Origin: Alphaproteobacteria bacterium
GTDB taxonomy: Bacteria; Pseudomonadota; Alphaproteobacteria; Kiloniellales; DSM-21159
DNA: 64,000 bases
Assembly (NCBI GenBank): GCA_030433005.1
Contig: JAUILQ010000012.1
Location: 46,562 to 110,561 of the forward strand
Direction: 5' to 3'
Part shown: in pieces, positions 34,584-47,611 of the stretch
Numbering within the stretch: position 1 is the first letter of the stretch
Layout: each line of letters opens with the position of its first letter
The notes under the pieces: generated by a model
The model's database searches: none
What the model was told of the DNA's origin: nothing
What the model saw: only the letters and a program-made list of their open reading frames with translations
Translations under genes and position numbers: made by a program

Positions 34584-35351
34584 TTACCCGGCGGGCGGCG
34601 TCTCGCCGAGCGCGGCCAGGATCGCCGGCGGATCGTCTGTGATGATCGAATCGGCGCCCCAGCTGCGGAAGGTCACGGCCTCGCGCGGGTCGTTGACCGT
34701 GTAGACGGCGAGGCCGAAGCCGGCCGCCTTGACCGTCTCGACGGCCTCGCGGGTCAGCGTCTTGCGCCACAGGTGGACGGTCGCGCAGCCCAGCGTCGCG
34801 ACGGCCTCGCGCCAGTCCTCGGGCAGCTCCTCGGCGAGCAGGCCGCGCGCCAGCTCCGGCGCCGCCTGCTGCATCGCCGCCAGGCTCTGCCGCTTGAAGG
34901 AGGAGACCAGCGGCGCCGGCAGGCCCGCCGGCCAGGCGCGCTGCAGGATGCGCGCGGCGACGCGGGCGGTCTCGGTCTCGCGGCCCGCGGTCGGCTTGAT
35001 CTCGACGTTGGCGCCGAGGCCGAGCGCGCCGAGGCAGCCCAATGCCTCCTCCAGCGTCGGCACCGGCTCCTCGGCGAAGGCCGCGGCGAACCAGCTGCCG
35101 GCGTCGAGGCCGGCGAGCTCGGCGTAGGAGACCTCGGCCATCGGGCGGTCGAGGCCGGTGGTGCGCGCCAGGGTCTCGTCGTGGTTCAGCACCGCCGTGC
35201 CGTCGGCCGTCAGCATGACGTCGAACTCGACCCAGGGCGCGCCCTGCTCGGCCGCCTTGCGCAGGCCGGCCAGGGTGTTCTCCGGGGCGTGGCGCGCCGC
35301 GCCGCGATGGCCGATCACCGTCGGCAGGATCAGGGAGGGGGCGTCGGGCAT
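34584..35351 (-). CDS. ugpQ: Cytoplasmic glycerophosphodiester phosphodiesterase (UgpQ-like)
   Basis: A 255-aa GDPD enzyme without a signal peptide. Motifs are TVIGHRGAARHAPENTLAGL, WVEFDVMLTADGTAVLNHDE (Glu/Asp metal ligands and second His), NVEIKPT and YTVNDPREA near the end. It hydrolyses glycerophosphodiesters from phospholipid turnover to glycerol-3-phosphate. The ATG at 35351 has AAGGCGAG upstream, while the open frame from a TTG six codons earlier has no better site. It is a second, cytoplasmic counterpart to the exported GDPD at 10597-11724; no ugpABCE transporter genes are nearby. Confidence 0.88.
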   Translation of the reverse strand: MPDAPSLILPTVIGHRGAARHAPENTLAGLRKAAEQGAPWVEFDVMLTADGTAVLNHDETLARTTGLDRPMAEVSYAELAGLDAGSWFAAAFAEEPVPTLEEALGCLGALGLGANVEIKPTAGRETETARVAARILQRAWPAGLPAPLVSSFKRQSLAAMQQAAPELARGLLAEELPEDWREAVATLGCATVHLWRKTLTREAVETVKAAGFGLAVYTVNDPREAVTFRSWGADSIITDDPPAILAALGETPPAG

Positions 35352-35437
35352 GGCGTCTCGCCTTGGCAAAGAGGGAAGCCTGACATGCGAAGGGCGGCCC
35401 CGAGGGACCGCCCTTGCCGTGCGCTATCGAGGCCGGG

Positions 35438-37552
<2,115 letters not shown>

Positions 37553-37608
37553 CTCAGTCTCGGTCCTTCGGTCATCTGGCCGGTCTCTTGCGTCACCGGA
37601 CCCACGGA

Positions 37609-37690
37609 AGCGGCGCCTGTCGTCAGGCGGCGCCGCTCGCGTTGGCCCGGCGCTCGCGAAGCGGGCGCACCGGCCGCCCGCCCGCTTCGC
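37609..37690 (-). promoter_or_regulatory. pnp leader hairpins between rpsO and pnp
   Basis: Two perfect inverted repeats lie in the 308-bp rpsO-pnp gap: AGCGGCGCC with GGCGCCGCT (37609-37637), and GCGAAGCGGGC with its 11-bp complement (37656-37690). In E. coli a comparable double-stranded leader is cut by RNase III and used by PNPase to autoregulate. The position and structure match, but the sequence is not homologous by eye. Confidence 0.5.
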
Positions 37691-37860
37691 GGTTCGAAGG
37701 AATGCAGACGGCCGGCACCGCCGGGGCACGTGGCCCCGCGGTCCGGCCGGTCGGCAGGTCGGAACGGCTCCACCCGGTCGCGCCGCCGCTCGCCCCGGCG
37801 GGGCGCGGCGGTGGGCGGAGCCAGGTCATCGGCGTCTCGGTCCCCGGGGCGTCGCGCCGC

Positions 37861-38130
37861 TCAGCGGCGGATCCCGAGGCGCTGGATCAGGCCTTCGTAG
37901 CGGCCGTGATCCTTCTTCTTGACGTAGTCCAGCAGGCGGCGGCGCTGGCCGACCATCACCAGAAGCCCACGACGGCTGTGGAAGTCCTTCTTGTGGGTCT
38001 GCATGTGCTCGGTCAGGTTCTTGATCCGCTCGGTCAGGATCGCGACCTGGACCTCGGGCGAACCGGTGTCGCCGCTCTTGGTGGCGAACTCGTCGATGAG
38101 CGCCTGCTTGCGCTCGGCCGTAATCGACAT
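37861..38130 (-). CDS. rpsO: 30S ribosomal protein uS15
   Basis: An 89-aa primary 16S rRNA-binding protein of the small subunit platform. [20 protein letters not shown], then [20 protein letters not shown] and [13 protein letters not shown] are the conserved uS15 helices; the end [13 protein letters not shown] is complete. It lies 15 bp after the truB stop and before pnp, the usual order. Confidence 0.98.
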   Translation of the reverse strand: MSITAERKQALIDEFATKSGDTGSPEVQVAILTERIKNLTEHMQTHKKDFHSRRGLLVMVGQRRRLLDYVKKKDHGRYEGLIQRLGIRR

Positions 38131-38145
38131 CGTGTGGTCTCCTCG

Positions 38146-39075
38146 TCAGAGGTTGATGACGCGGATCGGGCGAAGCTCACCGGCCTCGAAACGGGAAATC
38201 GCCACGGCCTTTCCGGCGGACATGGCACAGACGATATCGCCCGGTTCGAGGTGTCGGATCCGTTCGGCGCTCGAGCGGGTCAGCATCGAAATCGCCTGAC
38301 CGCTCTTGAGCCGGCTCGCCTCCGCTTCCGTCAAGGCCAGTGCCGGGATGTCGTCCAGCGCGGTCTCGACTGGGAGCAGCAGCTCCTCGGGGCGCGCACT
38401 ATCAGCATTCGCCTCGAGGGTGTCCAGAGAAATCGCGTCTTCTTCCGTGAAGGGACCCACGGAGAGCCGACGCAGCTGCGCGATGTGGCCGAGGCAGCCG
38501 ACCGCGGCGCCGATGTCGCGGGCCAGCGAGCGCATGTAGGCGCCCTTGCCGCAGTCGGCCTCGAAGACGCCGTGGTCGGCGTCGGGCAGCGCGACCAGCT
38601 CGAGACGGTCGATGCGCACCTTGCGCGACTTCAGTGGCTGGGCCGAGCCGTCGCGCGCCAGGTCGTAGGAGCGCTGACCGTCGACCTTGATCGCGGAGAA
38701 CACCGGCGGGACCTGGTCGATCTCGCCGACGAAGCGCGGCAGCACCGCCTCGATGGCCTCGCGCGTCGGCCGCTCGGCGCGCTCCTCGACGACCGTGCCC
38801 TCGGCGTCGTCGCTGTCGGTCGCCTGGCCCCAGCGCACGGTGAAGCGGTAGGTCTTGTCGCCCTCCATGACGTAGGCGACGGTCTTGGTCGCCTCGCCGA
38901 AGGCGAGCGGCAGCAGGCCGGTGGCCAGCGGGTCGAGCGTGCCGCCATGGCCGACCTTGCGCGCGTCGAGCCGGCGGCGCACGCGGTTGACCACGTCGGT
39001 CGAGGTCAGGCCCGACGGCTTGTCGACGACCAGCCAGCCGTTGAGCGGCCGGCCGCGGCTCTTGTTCCTAGCCAT
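38146..39075 (-). CDS. truB: tRNA pseudouridine-55 synthase TruB
   Basis: A 309-aa enzyme forming the universal pseudouridine 55 of the tRNA T-loop. NGWLVVDKPSGLTSTDVVN and KVGHGGTLDPLATGLLPLAF contain the catalytic Asp (GGTLDP). YRFTVRWGQATDSDDAEG, QVPPVFSAIKVDGQRSYDLA and CGKGAYMRSLARDIG follow, and a PUA-like C-terminus ends the protein. The ATG at 39075 overlaps the rbfA stop by 8 bp, so the two are coupled. Confidence 0.96.
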   Translation of the reverse strand: MARNKSRGRPLNGWLVVDKPSGLTSTDVVNRVRRRLDARKVGHGGTLDPLATGLLPLAFGEATKTVAYVMEGDKTYRFTVRWGQATDSDDAEGTVVEERAERPTREAIEAVLPRFVGEIDQVPPVFSAIKVDGQRSYDLARDGSAQPLKSRKVRIDRLELVALPDADHGVFEADCGKGAYMRSLARDIGAAVGCLGHIAQLRRLSVGPFTEEDAISLDTLEANADSARPEELLLPVETALDDIPALALTEAEASRLKSGQAISMLTRSSAERIRHLEPGDIVCAMSAGKAVAISRFEAGELRPIRVINL

Positions 39076-39511
39076 CGCGGGGGCCCTCCCCCTCACCCTC
39101 ATCGGGCTCGTGCTCCGGCGCCGGCTCCGACAGGTCCTGGCGGACCCGCTCGCTGTGCAGCAGTCGCTCGATGCGGTCGGCCTCCTCGAACGAGCGGTCG
39201 AGCTGGAACGACAGGCGCGGCGTGAAGCGCAGCGTCATCTCCTCGGCCAGGCGGTGGCGGAAGAACGGCGCCGCGCGCTTGAGCGCGGCCAGCACCGCGG
39301 CCTCGTTGCGCCCGGCGAGCGGCAGGAAGAACACCGTGGCGTTCTTCAGGTCCGGGCTGACCCGGACCTCGGAGACGGTGATGCTCGCCCCGGCGAGATC
39401 GGGATCGTGGGCCTCGCCGGCGTTGAGCAGCCGCGCCATCACGTGACGCAACTCCTCGCCGACGCGCAGCTGCCGCTGCGACGGCGCCTTGGCACCGCGA
39501 CTGCGTGTCAT
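39068..39511 (-). CDS. rbfA: Ribosome-binding factor A
   Basis: A 147-aa KH-like protein needed for 30S maturation (binds near helix 1 of 16S rRNA). QRQLRVGEELRHVMARLLNA, SITVSEVRVSPDLKNATVFF and RFTPRLSFQLDRSFEEADRI are the family blocks. Residues past ~120 form an acidic tail (EPAPEHEPDEGEGEG), longer than in E. coli. It lies 99 bp after infB, a gap that contains a hairpin. Confidence 0.95.
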   Translation of the reverse strand: MTRSRGAKAPSQRQLRVGEELRHVMARLLNAGEAHDPDLAGASITVSEVRVSPDLKNATVFFLPLAGRNEAAVLAALKRAAPFFRHRLAEEMTLRFTPRLSFQLDRSFEEADRIERLLHSERVRQDLSEPAPEHEPDEGEGEGPRDG

Positions 39512-39575
39512 GCTCGACGTACCTCGAATGCCTTACCGGGCCACGAAAGCCTTGCCGACGATCCGCAAGGCGGGC

Positions 39576-39598
39576 GGGGGCGCCCCTGGGACGCCCCC
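39576..39598 (-). other. Hairpin in the infB-rbfA gap
   Basis: GGGGGCG pairs with CGCCCCC across a 9-nt loop, 14 bp after the rbfA-proximal end of the gap and 13 bp past the infB stop. No T-run follows, so it may be a processing or mRNA stability site rather than a full terminator within the operon. Confidence 0.45.
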
Positions 39599-39610
39599 GT
39601 CGCCGGTTCC

Positions 39611-42217
39611 CTAGAGGGTGCGCGCGACCTCTTCGACCTCGTAGCACTCGATCCGGTCGCCGACGGCGATGTCCTCGTAGTGCTCGAAGGCCATGCCGCA
39701 CTCGTAGCCCTGCTGGACCTCGCGGACCTCGTCCTTGAAGCGCTTCAGCGTCTTCAGCGTGCCCGAGTGGATGACCACGTCGTCGCGCAGCAGGCGCACC
39801 TTGGCGCCGCGCTTGACCACGCCCTCGGTGATCATGCAGCCGGCGACCTTGCCGACCTTGGTGATGTTGAAGACCTCGCGGATCTCGGCGTAGCCCAGGA
39901 AGACCTCGCGCTGCTCGGGGGCGAGCAGGCCGCCGAGCGCCTTCTTCATCTCGTCGATCAGCTCGTAGATGATCGAGTAGTAGCGGATGTCCACGCCGTC
40001 GCGCTTGGCGAGGTCGCGGGCCTGGGCGTTGGCGCGCACGTTGAACGCCAGGATCATGGCGCCCGAGGCGCGGGCCAGGGTGACGTCCGACTCGTTGATG
40101 CCGCCGACCGCCGAGTGGAGGATCTCCGGCCGCACCTCGTCGGTCGCCATCTTGTCGAGCGCGCCCAGGATCGCCTCCAGCGAGCCGTGCACGTCGGCCT
40201 TGACGACCAGCGGCATGGTCTTGGCCTCGCCCTCGCGGATCGCGCTGAGCATCTGCTCCAGCGTGCCGCGGCCCTGGGTCGCCATGGTCGCGGTCTTCTT
40301 CTTCTCGGCGCGGAAGCTGGCGATCTCGCGGGCCCGGGCCTCGTCGTCGACGACGACCAGCTCGTCGCCGGCCTCCGGCGTGCCGGAAAGGCCGAGGACC
40401 TCGACCGGCACCGAGGGGCCGGCGCTGTCGACGCGCTCGCCGCGGTCGTTGAGCAGGGCGCGAACGCGGCCGGACTCCGCACCGGCGACGAAGATGTCGC
40501 CGACCCTGAGCGTGCCGCGCTGGACCAGCACCGTGGCGACGGCGCCGCGGCCCTGCTCCAGCTTGGCCTCGACCACCGTGCCCTCGGCGTTGCGGTCGGG
40601 GTTGGCCTTGAGCTCCAGCAGCTCGGACTGCAGCAGCATCACGTCGAGCAGGTTGTCCAGGCCCTCGCGCGTCTTGGCCGAGACCTCGACGCAGATGATG
40701 TCGCCGCCCATGTCCTCGGGCACCAGCTCGTGCTGCAGCAGCGCCGTCTTGACCTTGTTCGGGTCGGCGCCGGGCACGTCGATCTTGTTGATCGCGACGA
40801 TGATCGGCACCTCGGCCGCCTTGGCGTGGTTAATCGCCTCCACGGTCTGGGCCATGATGCCGTCGTCGGCGGCGACCACCAGGATCACGATGTCGGTGAC
40901 GTTGGCGCCGCGCGAGCGCATCTCCGAGAAGGCGGCGTGGCCCGGCGTGTCGAGGAAGGTGATCTTGTCGCCGCTCGGCACCTCGATCTGGTAGGCGCCG
41001 ATGTGCTGCGTGATGCCGCCGGCCTCGTGCGCCGCGATGTCGGTCTTGCGCAGCGCGTCGAGCAGCGAGGTCTTGCCGTGGTCGACGTGGCCCATGACGG
41101 TGACCACCGGGGCGCGCGGCAGCAGCTTCGACTCGTCGTCGTCGGAGCCGCGCAGGCCGACCTCGACGTCCTCGGCCGAGACGCGCTTGACGCGGTGGCC
41201 GAACTCCTCGACCACCAGCTCGGCGGTGTCGGCGTCGATGCTTTGGGTGATGGTCGCCATCACGCCCATCTTCATCAGCGCCTTGACGACCTCGCCGCCG
41301 CGCTCGGCCATGCGGTTGGCCAGCTCCTGCACGGTGATGGCTTCGGGGATGACGACGTCGCGCACGATTTTCTGGCCTGACTGCAGCTGCTCGCGGGCCC
41401 GCTGCTTCTCGCGTTCGCGCTGGCGGCGCACCGCGGCCAGCGACCTGATCCTGTCTTCGTTGCCCTCGTCGTCCAGGGCCTGGCTGATCGTCAGCTTGCC
41501 CTGGCGGCGCTTGGGCTCGCCCTTGCCGCGCGAGGGCGCGGGGGCGGGTGCCTTGGCCTTCTTCTTGACCGGACGGGCGTCCTCGGCCTCGCCGGCGCGC
41601 GGCTTCGGCGAGGGGCGGGTGACGCGCTCGGCCTCCTTGGCCGCCGGCGCAGCCGGGGCTTCCGCGGCTTGCTCCGCCTCGGCGGCGGACTCGGCCTCGG
41701 CCTCGGCGCTCTCGGCCTCGGGCTCCGGCTCGCCGGCCTCGGCGCGGGCGCGCTCGGCCTCCTGGCGGGCCTTCTCCTCGGCCTCGCGCCGGGCCTTTTC
41801 CTCGGCCTCGCGGCGAGTCGCCTCCTCGGCCTCGATGCGCCGGCGCTCGATCTCCTCGGCCTCGCGGCGCGCGGCGTCCTCCTTGGCCTGCTCGAGCGCG
41901 CGCAGCCGCGCCTCGCGCTCCTCGGGGCGCAGGTTGCTGAAGGCCTCGGCGCTCATGCGCGGCGGCGTGACGACCTCCTCGCTCGGCGCCTCGGCCTGCT
42001 CGGAGACGGCGGTCATCTTGCCGTCCTCGGCGCGGTAGGTCCGCTTGCGCTTGACCTCGACCTGCACGGTCTTGGTGCGGCCGTGGCTGAAGGACTGCCG
42101 GACCTGACCGGTCTCGACCGTCTTCTTCAGCTCCAGCTTCTTCGGCCGGTTCAGCGTCAGCGGCTTCTTCGCCTCTTGGCTTTCGTTGTTCGTCGTCATC
42201 TCTTCCAGAACTTTCAT
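39611..42217 (-). CDS. infB: Translation initiation factor IF-2
   Basis: An 868-aa GTPase that recruits initiator tRNA to the 30S subunit. A long charged N-terminal region (residues ~90-285) has (R/K)(R/A)EAEE heptad-like coiled coil and a Glu/Ala-rich linker, followed by the IF2_N domain ([19 protein letters not shown], ~297-315). The G1 motif is GHVDHGKT (376-383), followed by [18 protein letters not shown] and [10 protein letters not shown]; the C-terminal domains are complete. The ATG at 42217 overlaps the ylxR stop as ATGA; an alternative ATG lies at 42199 with GGAAGAG close before it, so the exact start is uncertain by six codons. Confidence 0.96.
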   Translation of the reverse strand: MKVLEEMTTNNESQEAKKPLTLNRPKKLELKKTVETGQVRQSFSHGRTKTVQVEVKRKRTYRAEDGKMTAVSEQAEAPSEEVVTPPRMSAEAFSNLRPEEREARLRALEQAKEDAARREAEEIERRRIEAEEATRREAEEKARREAEEKARQEAERARAEAGEPEPEAESAEAEAESAAEAEQAAEAPAAPAAKEAERVTRPSPKPRAGEAEDARPVKKKAKAPAPAPSRGKGEPKRRQGKLTISQALDDEGNEDRIRSLAAVRRQREREKQRAREQLQSGQKIVRDVVIPEAITVQELANRMAERGGEVVKALMKMGVMATITQSIDADTAELVVEEFGHRVKRVSAEDVEVGLRGSDDDESKLLPRAPVVTVMGHVDHGKTSLLDALRKTDIAAHEAGGITQHIGAYQIEVPSGDKITFLDTPGHAAFSEMRSRGANVTDIVILVVAADDGIMAQTVEAINHAKAAEVPIIVAINKIDVPGADPNKVKTALLQHELVPEDMGGDIICVEVSAKTREGLDNLLDVMLLQSELLELKANPDRNAEGTVVEAKLEQGRGAVATVLVQRGTLRVGDIFVAGAESGRVRALLNDRGERVDSAGPSVPVEVLGLSGTPEAGDELVVVDDEARAREIASFRAEKKKTATMATQGRGTLEQMLSAIREGEAKTMPLVVKADVHGSLEAILGALDKMATDEVRPEILHSAVGGINESDVTLARASGAMILAFNVRANAQARDLAKRDGVDIRYYSIIYELIDEMKKALGGLLAPEQREVFLGYAEIREVFNITKVGKVAGCMITEGVVKRGAKVRLLRDDVVIHSGTLKTLKRFKDEVREVQQGYECGMAFEHYEDIAVGDRIECYEVEEVARTL

Positions 42218-42990
42218 TCCACCGACGGGCCGGATGCGCCGGAGGGCGCAGCTGCCTCGCCAGTCCTGTCGAGCCCGCCGGGCGGGGCCGCGCCGGGCGA
42301 CACCGTGTCCTCGGGCATCTCGTACTCCGCCAGGCGCTGCAGATCGCGCTGCAGGCGCCCGGCCATCCTAGCGTCCGTGACCGCGAGGTGCACGGCCGTC
42401 GCGCGCCCCAGGGCCTCGCCGAGCTCCGCCGAGTCCAGCAGCCGGCAGATGGCGAGCTCCGGACAGCGGCCGCGGCCCAGCGCGGCGACCCGCTCGCGCT
42501 CGCTGTCCGAGCCGTCGCGGGCCTGGATCAGCAGCACCGCCCGGCCGCCGGTCAGGACGGCGCGGACCTGGTCGTGGCCGACCGCCAGGGCGCCGGCCCG
42601 CTTGGCCAGGCCGATGCCCTCCAGGCAGCGCCGCCGGAGCAGCGTGGCGAGCCGCCCGGGCAGATCCGCCGGCACGCCGACGGGCGTCTTGGCGGCGCGG
42701 GCGAACAGTCGGCGCTTGACCGCCTTCTCGACCAGCGCCCGGCGCGGCCGGATCCACAGGCCGCGGCCCGGCAGACGCTCGGCCAGGTCGGGCACCAGAC
42801 CGCCCTCGGGATCGAGCACGAAGCGCAGCAGCGCCTCCTTGGGCAGGCGTTCGCCGCTCGCCAGGCAACGCCGGACCGGTCCGGAGTCCTCCCCGAGGTC
42901 CTCCGTCGCGCCCCGCGGCCCGGCCGCACCGGTGCCTTCCGGCGCCGGCGCTGGCGATTCCCGCTCTGGCAGCTGCGCTTCGGCCAGCAT
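42214..42990 (-). CDS. ylxR: YlxR/DUF448 RNA-binding protein with C-terminal L7Ae-like domain
   Basis: A 258-aa protein. The YlxR (DUF448) domain lies at ~residues 36-110: [40 protein letters not shown]. An L7Ae-like part follows (~120-200): [20 protein letters not shown] and [10 protein letters not shown]. Both halves bind RNA, and the gene is almost always between nusA and infB. Residues 1-35 and ~225-258 are low-complexity Pro/Gly/Glu tails. The ATG at 42990 overlaps the nusA stop by one base (TGATG); a GTG one codon earlier is the alternative. Confidence 0.9.
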   Translation of the reverse strand: MLAEAQLPERESPAPAPEGTGAAGPRGATEDLGEDSGPVRRCLASGERLPKEALLRFVLDPEGGLVPDLAERLPGRGLWIRPRRALVEKAVKRRLFARAAKTPVGVPADLPGRLATLLRRRCLEGIGLAKRAGALAVGHDQVRAVLTGGRAVLLIQARDGSDSERERVAALGRGRCPELAICRLLDSAELGEALGRATAVHLAVTDARMAGRLQRDLQRLAEYEMPEDTVSPGAAPPGGLDRTGEAAAPSGASGPSVE

Positions 42991-44573
42991 CACGCCTCTT
43001 CGCCGGCCTCCGTCTTCTTGGTCCCGGCCTCGCCCGCCGGAGCCTCGCCGCTCGCCTGGGCTTCGCCCGTCTCGTCGTCGAACCAGTGGGCGCGGGCCGC
43101 CATGATGATCGTGTTGGCCTCGTCCTCGCCCGGCGCCAGCTCGCCGAGCATCTCGACCAGCTCGTCGCCGGCCAGATCGCCGAGATCGTCGAGCGTCTTG
43201 ACGCCCTGCTCGCCGAGGCGGACCAGCATGGCCGCGCTCAGCCCCTCGATCGCCGCGACCTCGTCGCTGACGCCGAGGCTGCGCCGCTGCTCCTGGTACT
43301 GGCGGTCCTGCTCGTCCAGGAAGTTCTGGGCGCGCTGGCGCAGCTCCTCGGCGACCTCCTCGTCGAAGCCCTCGATGTCGGTCAGGTCGTCGAGCGGCAC
43401 GTAGGCGACCTGCTCGACCGAGGTGAAGCCCTCCGCGACCAGCAGGTGGGCGATGACGTCGTCGACGTCCAGGGCGTCGATGAACATCTGCGAGCGGTTG
43501 CGGAACTCCTCCTGGCGGCGCTGGCTCTCCTCCTCCTCGGTGAGGATGTCGATGTCCCAGCCGGTCAGCTGCGAGGCCAGGCGGACGTTCTGGCCGCGCC
43601 GGCCGATCGCCAGCGACAGCTGCTCGTCGGGCACCACCACCTCGATGCGGCCCTGCTCCTCGTCGAGCACGACCTTGGTGACCTCGGCCGGGGCCAGGGC
43701 GTTGACCACGAAGGTCGCCGGATCCGGCGACCAGGGAATGATGTCGATCTTCTCGCCCTGCAGCTCGCCGACCACGGCCTGGACGCGGCTGCCGCGCATG
43801 CCGACGCAGGCGCCGACCGGGTCGATCGAGGAGTCGTGGCTGATCACCGCGATCTTGGCGCGGCTGCCGGGGTCGCGGGCCACCGACTTGATCTCGATGA
43901 TGCCGTCGTAGATCTCCGGCACCTCCTGGGCGAACAGCTTGGCCATGAACTGCGGGTGGGCGCGCGACAGGAAGATCTGCGGGCCGCGCAGCTCCTGGCG
44001 TACGTCGTAGATGTACGCGCGCACCCGGTCGCCGGTGCGGTAGCTCTCGCGCGGCAGGCCCTCGTCTCGGCGCATCATCGCCTCGGAGCGGCCGAGATCG
44101 ACCGTGACGTTGCCGAACTCGACGCGCTTGACGATGCCGTTGACGATCTCGCCGACGCGGTCCTTGTACTCCTCGTACTGGCGCGTGCGCTCGGCCTCGC
44201 GGACCTTCTGGACGATCACCTGCTTGGCGGTCTGCGCGTTGATGCGGCCGAGGTCGATCGGCGGCAGCTCGTCGATCAGCACGTCGCCCAGCTTGGCGTC
44301 CGGCTTGCGCAGCTGCGCGCTCTCCAGGTCGATCTCGGTGAACTCGTTCTCGATCGGATCGGCGACCGTCTGGTAGCGGCGCAGGCGGATCTCGCCGGTG
44401 CGGCGGTCCATCTCGGCACGGATGTCGTGCTCCTGGCCGTACTTGGCGCGTCCCGCCTTCTGAATCGCCTGCTCCATGGCGACGATCACTTCGCCGGGCT
44501 CGATGCCCTTCTCGCGGGCCACGGCCTCTGCCACTTGCAGCAGCTCGGTTCGATGCAGGGTCTGCGGTTCCAT
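42990..44573 (-). CDS. nusA: Transcription termination/antitermination factor NusA
   Basis: A 527-aa RNA polymerase-binding factor that promotes pausing, termination and antitermination. An N-terminal domain (1-~130) is followed by an S1 domain (~137-201, [20 protein letters not shown]). KH1 and KH2 come next (~203-350: [60 protein letters not shown]). Two helix-hairpin-helix repeats (~370-500) end in an acidic tail. An AAGAGGAA ribosome binding site precedes the ATG at 44573. It is the second gene of the rimP-to-pnp operon. Confidence 0.97.
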   Translation of the reverse strand: MEPQTLHRTELLQVAEAVAREKGIEPGEVIVAMEQAIQKAGRAKYGQEHDIRAEMDRRTGEIRLRRYQTVADPIENEFTEIDLESAQLRKPDAKLGDVLIDELPPIDLGRINAQTAKQVIVQKVREAERTRQYEEYKDRVGEIVNGIVKRVEFGNVTVDLGRSEAMMRRDEGLPRESYRTGDRVRAYIYDVRQELRGPQIFLSRAHPQFMAKLFAQEVPEIYDGIIEIKSVARDPGSRAKIAVISHDSSIDPVGACVGMRGSRVQAVVGELQGEKIDIIPWSPDPATFVVNALAPAEVTKVVLDEEQGRIEVVVPDEQLSLAIGRRGQNVRLASQLTGWDIDILTEEEESQRRQEEFRNRSQMFIDALDVDDVIAHLLVAEGFTSVEQVAYVPLDDLTDIEGFDEEVAEELRQRAQNFLDEQDRQYQEQRRSLGVSDEVAAIEGLSAAMLVRLGEQGVKTLDDLGDLAGDELVEMLGELAPGEDEANTIIMAARAHWFDDETGEAQASGEAPAGEAGTKKTEAGEEA

Positions 44574-44659
44574 CGTTCCTCTTCCCAAACTCCGGCCGAG
44601 CATCGGCCGAACGCAGTCTTCTTCAGGGCGGGCGCGCGCGCCCGACGCGTGTCGGACGC

Positions 44660-45274
44660 TCAGGCGTCCTGCCGCCCGACCTCGCCGGCGGCGATCAGGT
44701 CGTCGGTCAGCACCAGCTTGGCCTTGGCGATCGCCGACAGCGGCACCCGCATCTGCGGCTTGCCGGCCTCCTCGGCGAGCACCACTTCGCTGCCCTCCAG
44801 ACCGATCAGCCGGCCCTTGTGGCGCTTGCGGCCGTCGATCGGCAGAGTCGACTCGAGGCGCGCCTCGAAGCCGGCGTAGCGCAGGAAGTCCTTGGCGCGG
44901 GTCAGCGGCCGGTCGATGCCCGGCGAGGAGACCTCCAGCTCGTAGGCGCCGGCGATCGGGTCCTCGACCTCGAGCAGCGCCGAGACGGCGTGGCTGACCT
45001 CGACGCAGTCCTCGATCGCCAGGCTGCCGTCCGGGCGCTCGATCATGATCTGCAGCGTCGGCCGGCGCTGGCCGCCGCCGAACTGGACGCGCACGATCTC
45101 GAAGCCGAGGTCGGCGACCGTCGGCGCGATCAGGCGCTCGACCTCGGCGCCGACGCCCTCGCTGGTGATCGAGAAGGCGGCCGCCTCGGCCGAGAGCCGC
45201 TGCTCCAGGTCCCCTTCGGGAGCCTGGCCGAAATCCTGTCCGCCCGCGGGTTGCGCGTTCAAGCTGTTCGCCAT
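44660..45274 (-). CDS. rimP: Ribosome maturation factor RimP
   Basis: A 204-aa 30S maturation factor. VERLIAPTVADLGFEIVRVQ, GGGQRRPTLQIMIERPDG, CVEVSHAVSALLEVEDPI and YELEVSSPGIDRPLTRAKDF are the RimP N domain, and the C-terminal Sm-like domain follows (RHKGRLIGLEGSEVVLA). The first ~40 residues after the ATG are unconserved Ser/Ala/Gln-rich. The frame stays open upstream, but the peptide there overlaps the leader hairpin and is not protein-like. It is the first gene of the large translation operon. Confidence 0.93.
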   Translation of the reverse strand: MANSLNAQPAGGQDFGQAPEGDLEQRLSAEAAAFSITSEGVGAEVERLIAPTVADLGFEIVRVQFGGGQRRPTLQIMIERPDGSLAIEDCVEVSHAVSALLEVEDPIAGAYELEVSSPGIDRPLTRAKDFLRYAGFEARLESTLPIDGRKRHKGRLIGLEGSEVVLAEEAGKPQMRVPLSAIAKAKLVLTDDLIAAGEVGRQDA

Positions 45275-45299
45275 TCCGTCAGGTTGGGGTTGGACCAAC

Positions 45300-45326
45300 A
45301 AAAATGGCGGGCCGTTGGCCCACCAT
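45300..45326 (-). terminator. Terminator-like hairpin in the rimP leader
   Basis: On the minus strand ATGGTGGGCC pairs with GGCCCGCCAT around a 3-nt loop (one G-U pair) and is followed by TTTTT. It is only 26-30 nt upstream of the rimP ATG and downstream of the predicted operon promoter at 45381-45409. On the + strand TTTT also follows the stem. It may end trmB transcripts, attenuate the operon, or both. Confidence 0.75.
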
Positions 45327-45380
45327 GTTTTCTCTGACTTAACGGATCGTCTTTCCGTCAAGCCCTATGGCTTGCCATGG

Positions 45381-45409
45381 AAATAAGCCCGAATGCCGCT
45401 CGATTTCAA
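45381..45409 (-). promoter_or_regulatory. Predicted promoter of the rimP-nusA-infB operon
   Basis: On the minus strand TTGAAA and TTATTT are spaced by 17 bp, just 10 bp past the trmB stop. The predicted start (~45374) gives a ~100-nt leader that contains the hairpin at 45300-45326. The -10 is weak, so this is a moderate call. Confidence 0.45.
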
Positions 45410-45418
45410 GAGTCTTCT

Positions 45419-46150
45419 TCAGCTGCCGGGGCGTCGCGGCCGGCGCCGGAACGAGAGGAACACCGGGATCCGTCCCGATTCCAGCGCCTTGGCCTCGTAG
45501 CGCGTCTGCGGCCAGTCGGCCGGCCGCTGCCGCCAGTCGGCGGCGCGCCGGGCGCTCCAGGCGAAGGCCGGGTGCGCCAGCAGCTGCGCCAGCGCCCAGG
45601 CCTGATAGGTCGGATCGTCGCTGGCGACGCGGAACTCGGCGCCGTCGGCCAGTGCGCGGGCCAGGGCGTCGAGCGTCGCCCGGGACAGGAAGCGCCGCTT
45701 GGCGTGGCGGCGCTTCGGCCAAGGGTCGGGGAACAGCAGGAAGGCGCGCTCCAGGCTGGACTCGGGCAGGGCGTCGATCAGCAGGCGCGCGTCCTCGCGG
45801 AAGACCCGCACGTTGTCGCTGCCGTCGGCCTCGAGGGCACGCAGCAGCGTCGCGATGCCGTTGACGAAGACCTCGCAGCCGATCAGCCCGACCTGCGGGT
45901 TGTGCGCGGCCTGCCAGGCCAGATGCTCGCCGCCGCCGAAGCCGATCTCGAGCCACAGCGGCCGGGCACCGCCCGCGAACAGCGCTGCCGGGTCGATGCC
46001 GGCGGCGTCCCCGCCGGCCGTCGGCAGCGTCAGCTCGAGCTCGGGCAGGCGCCGCTCCAGCAGAACGCGAAGGCCGCCGCGCAGGGGGCGTCCCTGGCGG
46101 CGGCCATGCAGTCGCTTTTCCGGTCCCGTCCCGTCCGCGCCCGGCGGCAT
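45419..46150 (-). CDS. trmB: tRNA (guanine-46-N7)-methyltransferase TrmB
   Basis: A 243-aa SAM-dependent enzyme making m7G46 in the tRNA variable loop. RLHGRRQGRPLRG is the typical alphaproteobacterial start, and WLEIGFGGGEHLAWQA (residues ~66-81) is the SAM site. GCEVFVNGIATLLRALEADG, LLFPDPWPKRRHAKRRF and TRYEAKALESGRIPVFLSF complete the family motifs. The ATG at 46150 begins the conserved part. It lies 44 bp after metK on the same strand. Confidence 0.94.
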   Translation of the reverse strand: MPPGADGTGPEKRLHGRRQGRPLRGGLRVLLERRLPELELTLPTAGGDAAGIDPAALFAGGARPLWLEIGFGGGEHLAWQAAHNPQVGLIGCEVFVNGIATLLRALEADGSDNVRVFREDARLLIDALPESSLERAFLLFPDPWPKRRHAKRRFLSRATLDALARALADGAEFRVASDDPTYQAWALAQLLAHPAFAWSARRAADWRQRPADWPQTRYEAKALESGRIPVFLSFRRRPRRPGS

Positions 46151-46194
46151 GGCGCCGCGTCTCCTCGCGTCGGCGGAAGCCGGACGTCCGGGCG

Positions 46195-47376
<1,182 letters not shown>

Positions 47377-47611
47377 GGCATGACCCTTTCAAGAAATTTC
47401 TGCACAAAGGCGAGAGCGCGCTCGGCGGGACCGCCGCCGCGCTGGAAGGGCGCCAACATGCCCATTCGGCCCGGGGCCCGCAAGGGGGCAGTGGGGCGTC
47501 ATGCCGCAGCGCAGCGACCGGATTCCGCCGCTGTGCCGCAGTCCCCTGCGGCCTAGAGCTTTTTCCGCCGAACCCCGGATTCGGGCCGTTTCCGCGCGCT
47601 CGGGAAGCGAC

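Noticed and set aside
47377..47611. SAM riboswitch upstream of metK
   Set aside because: I compared the leader by eye with the SAM-II and SAM/SAH types known from alphaproteobacteria and saw no matching core; a covariance-model search would be needed to decide.
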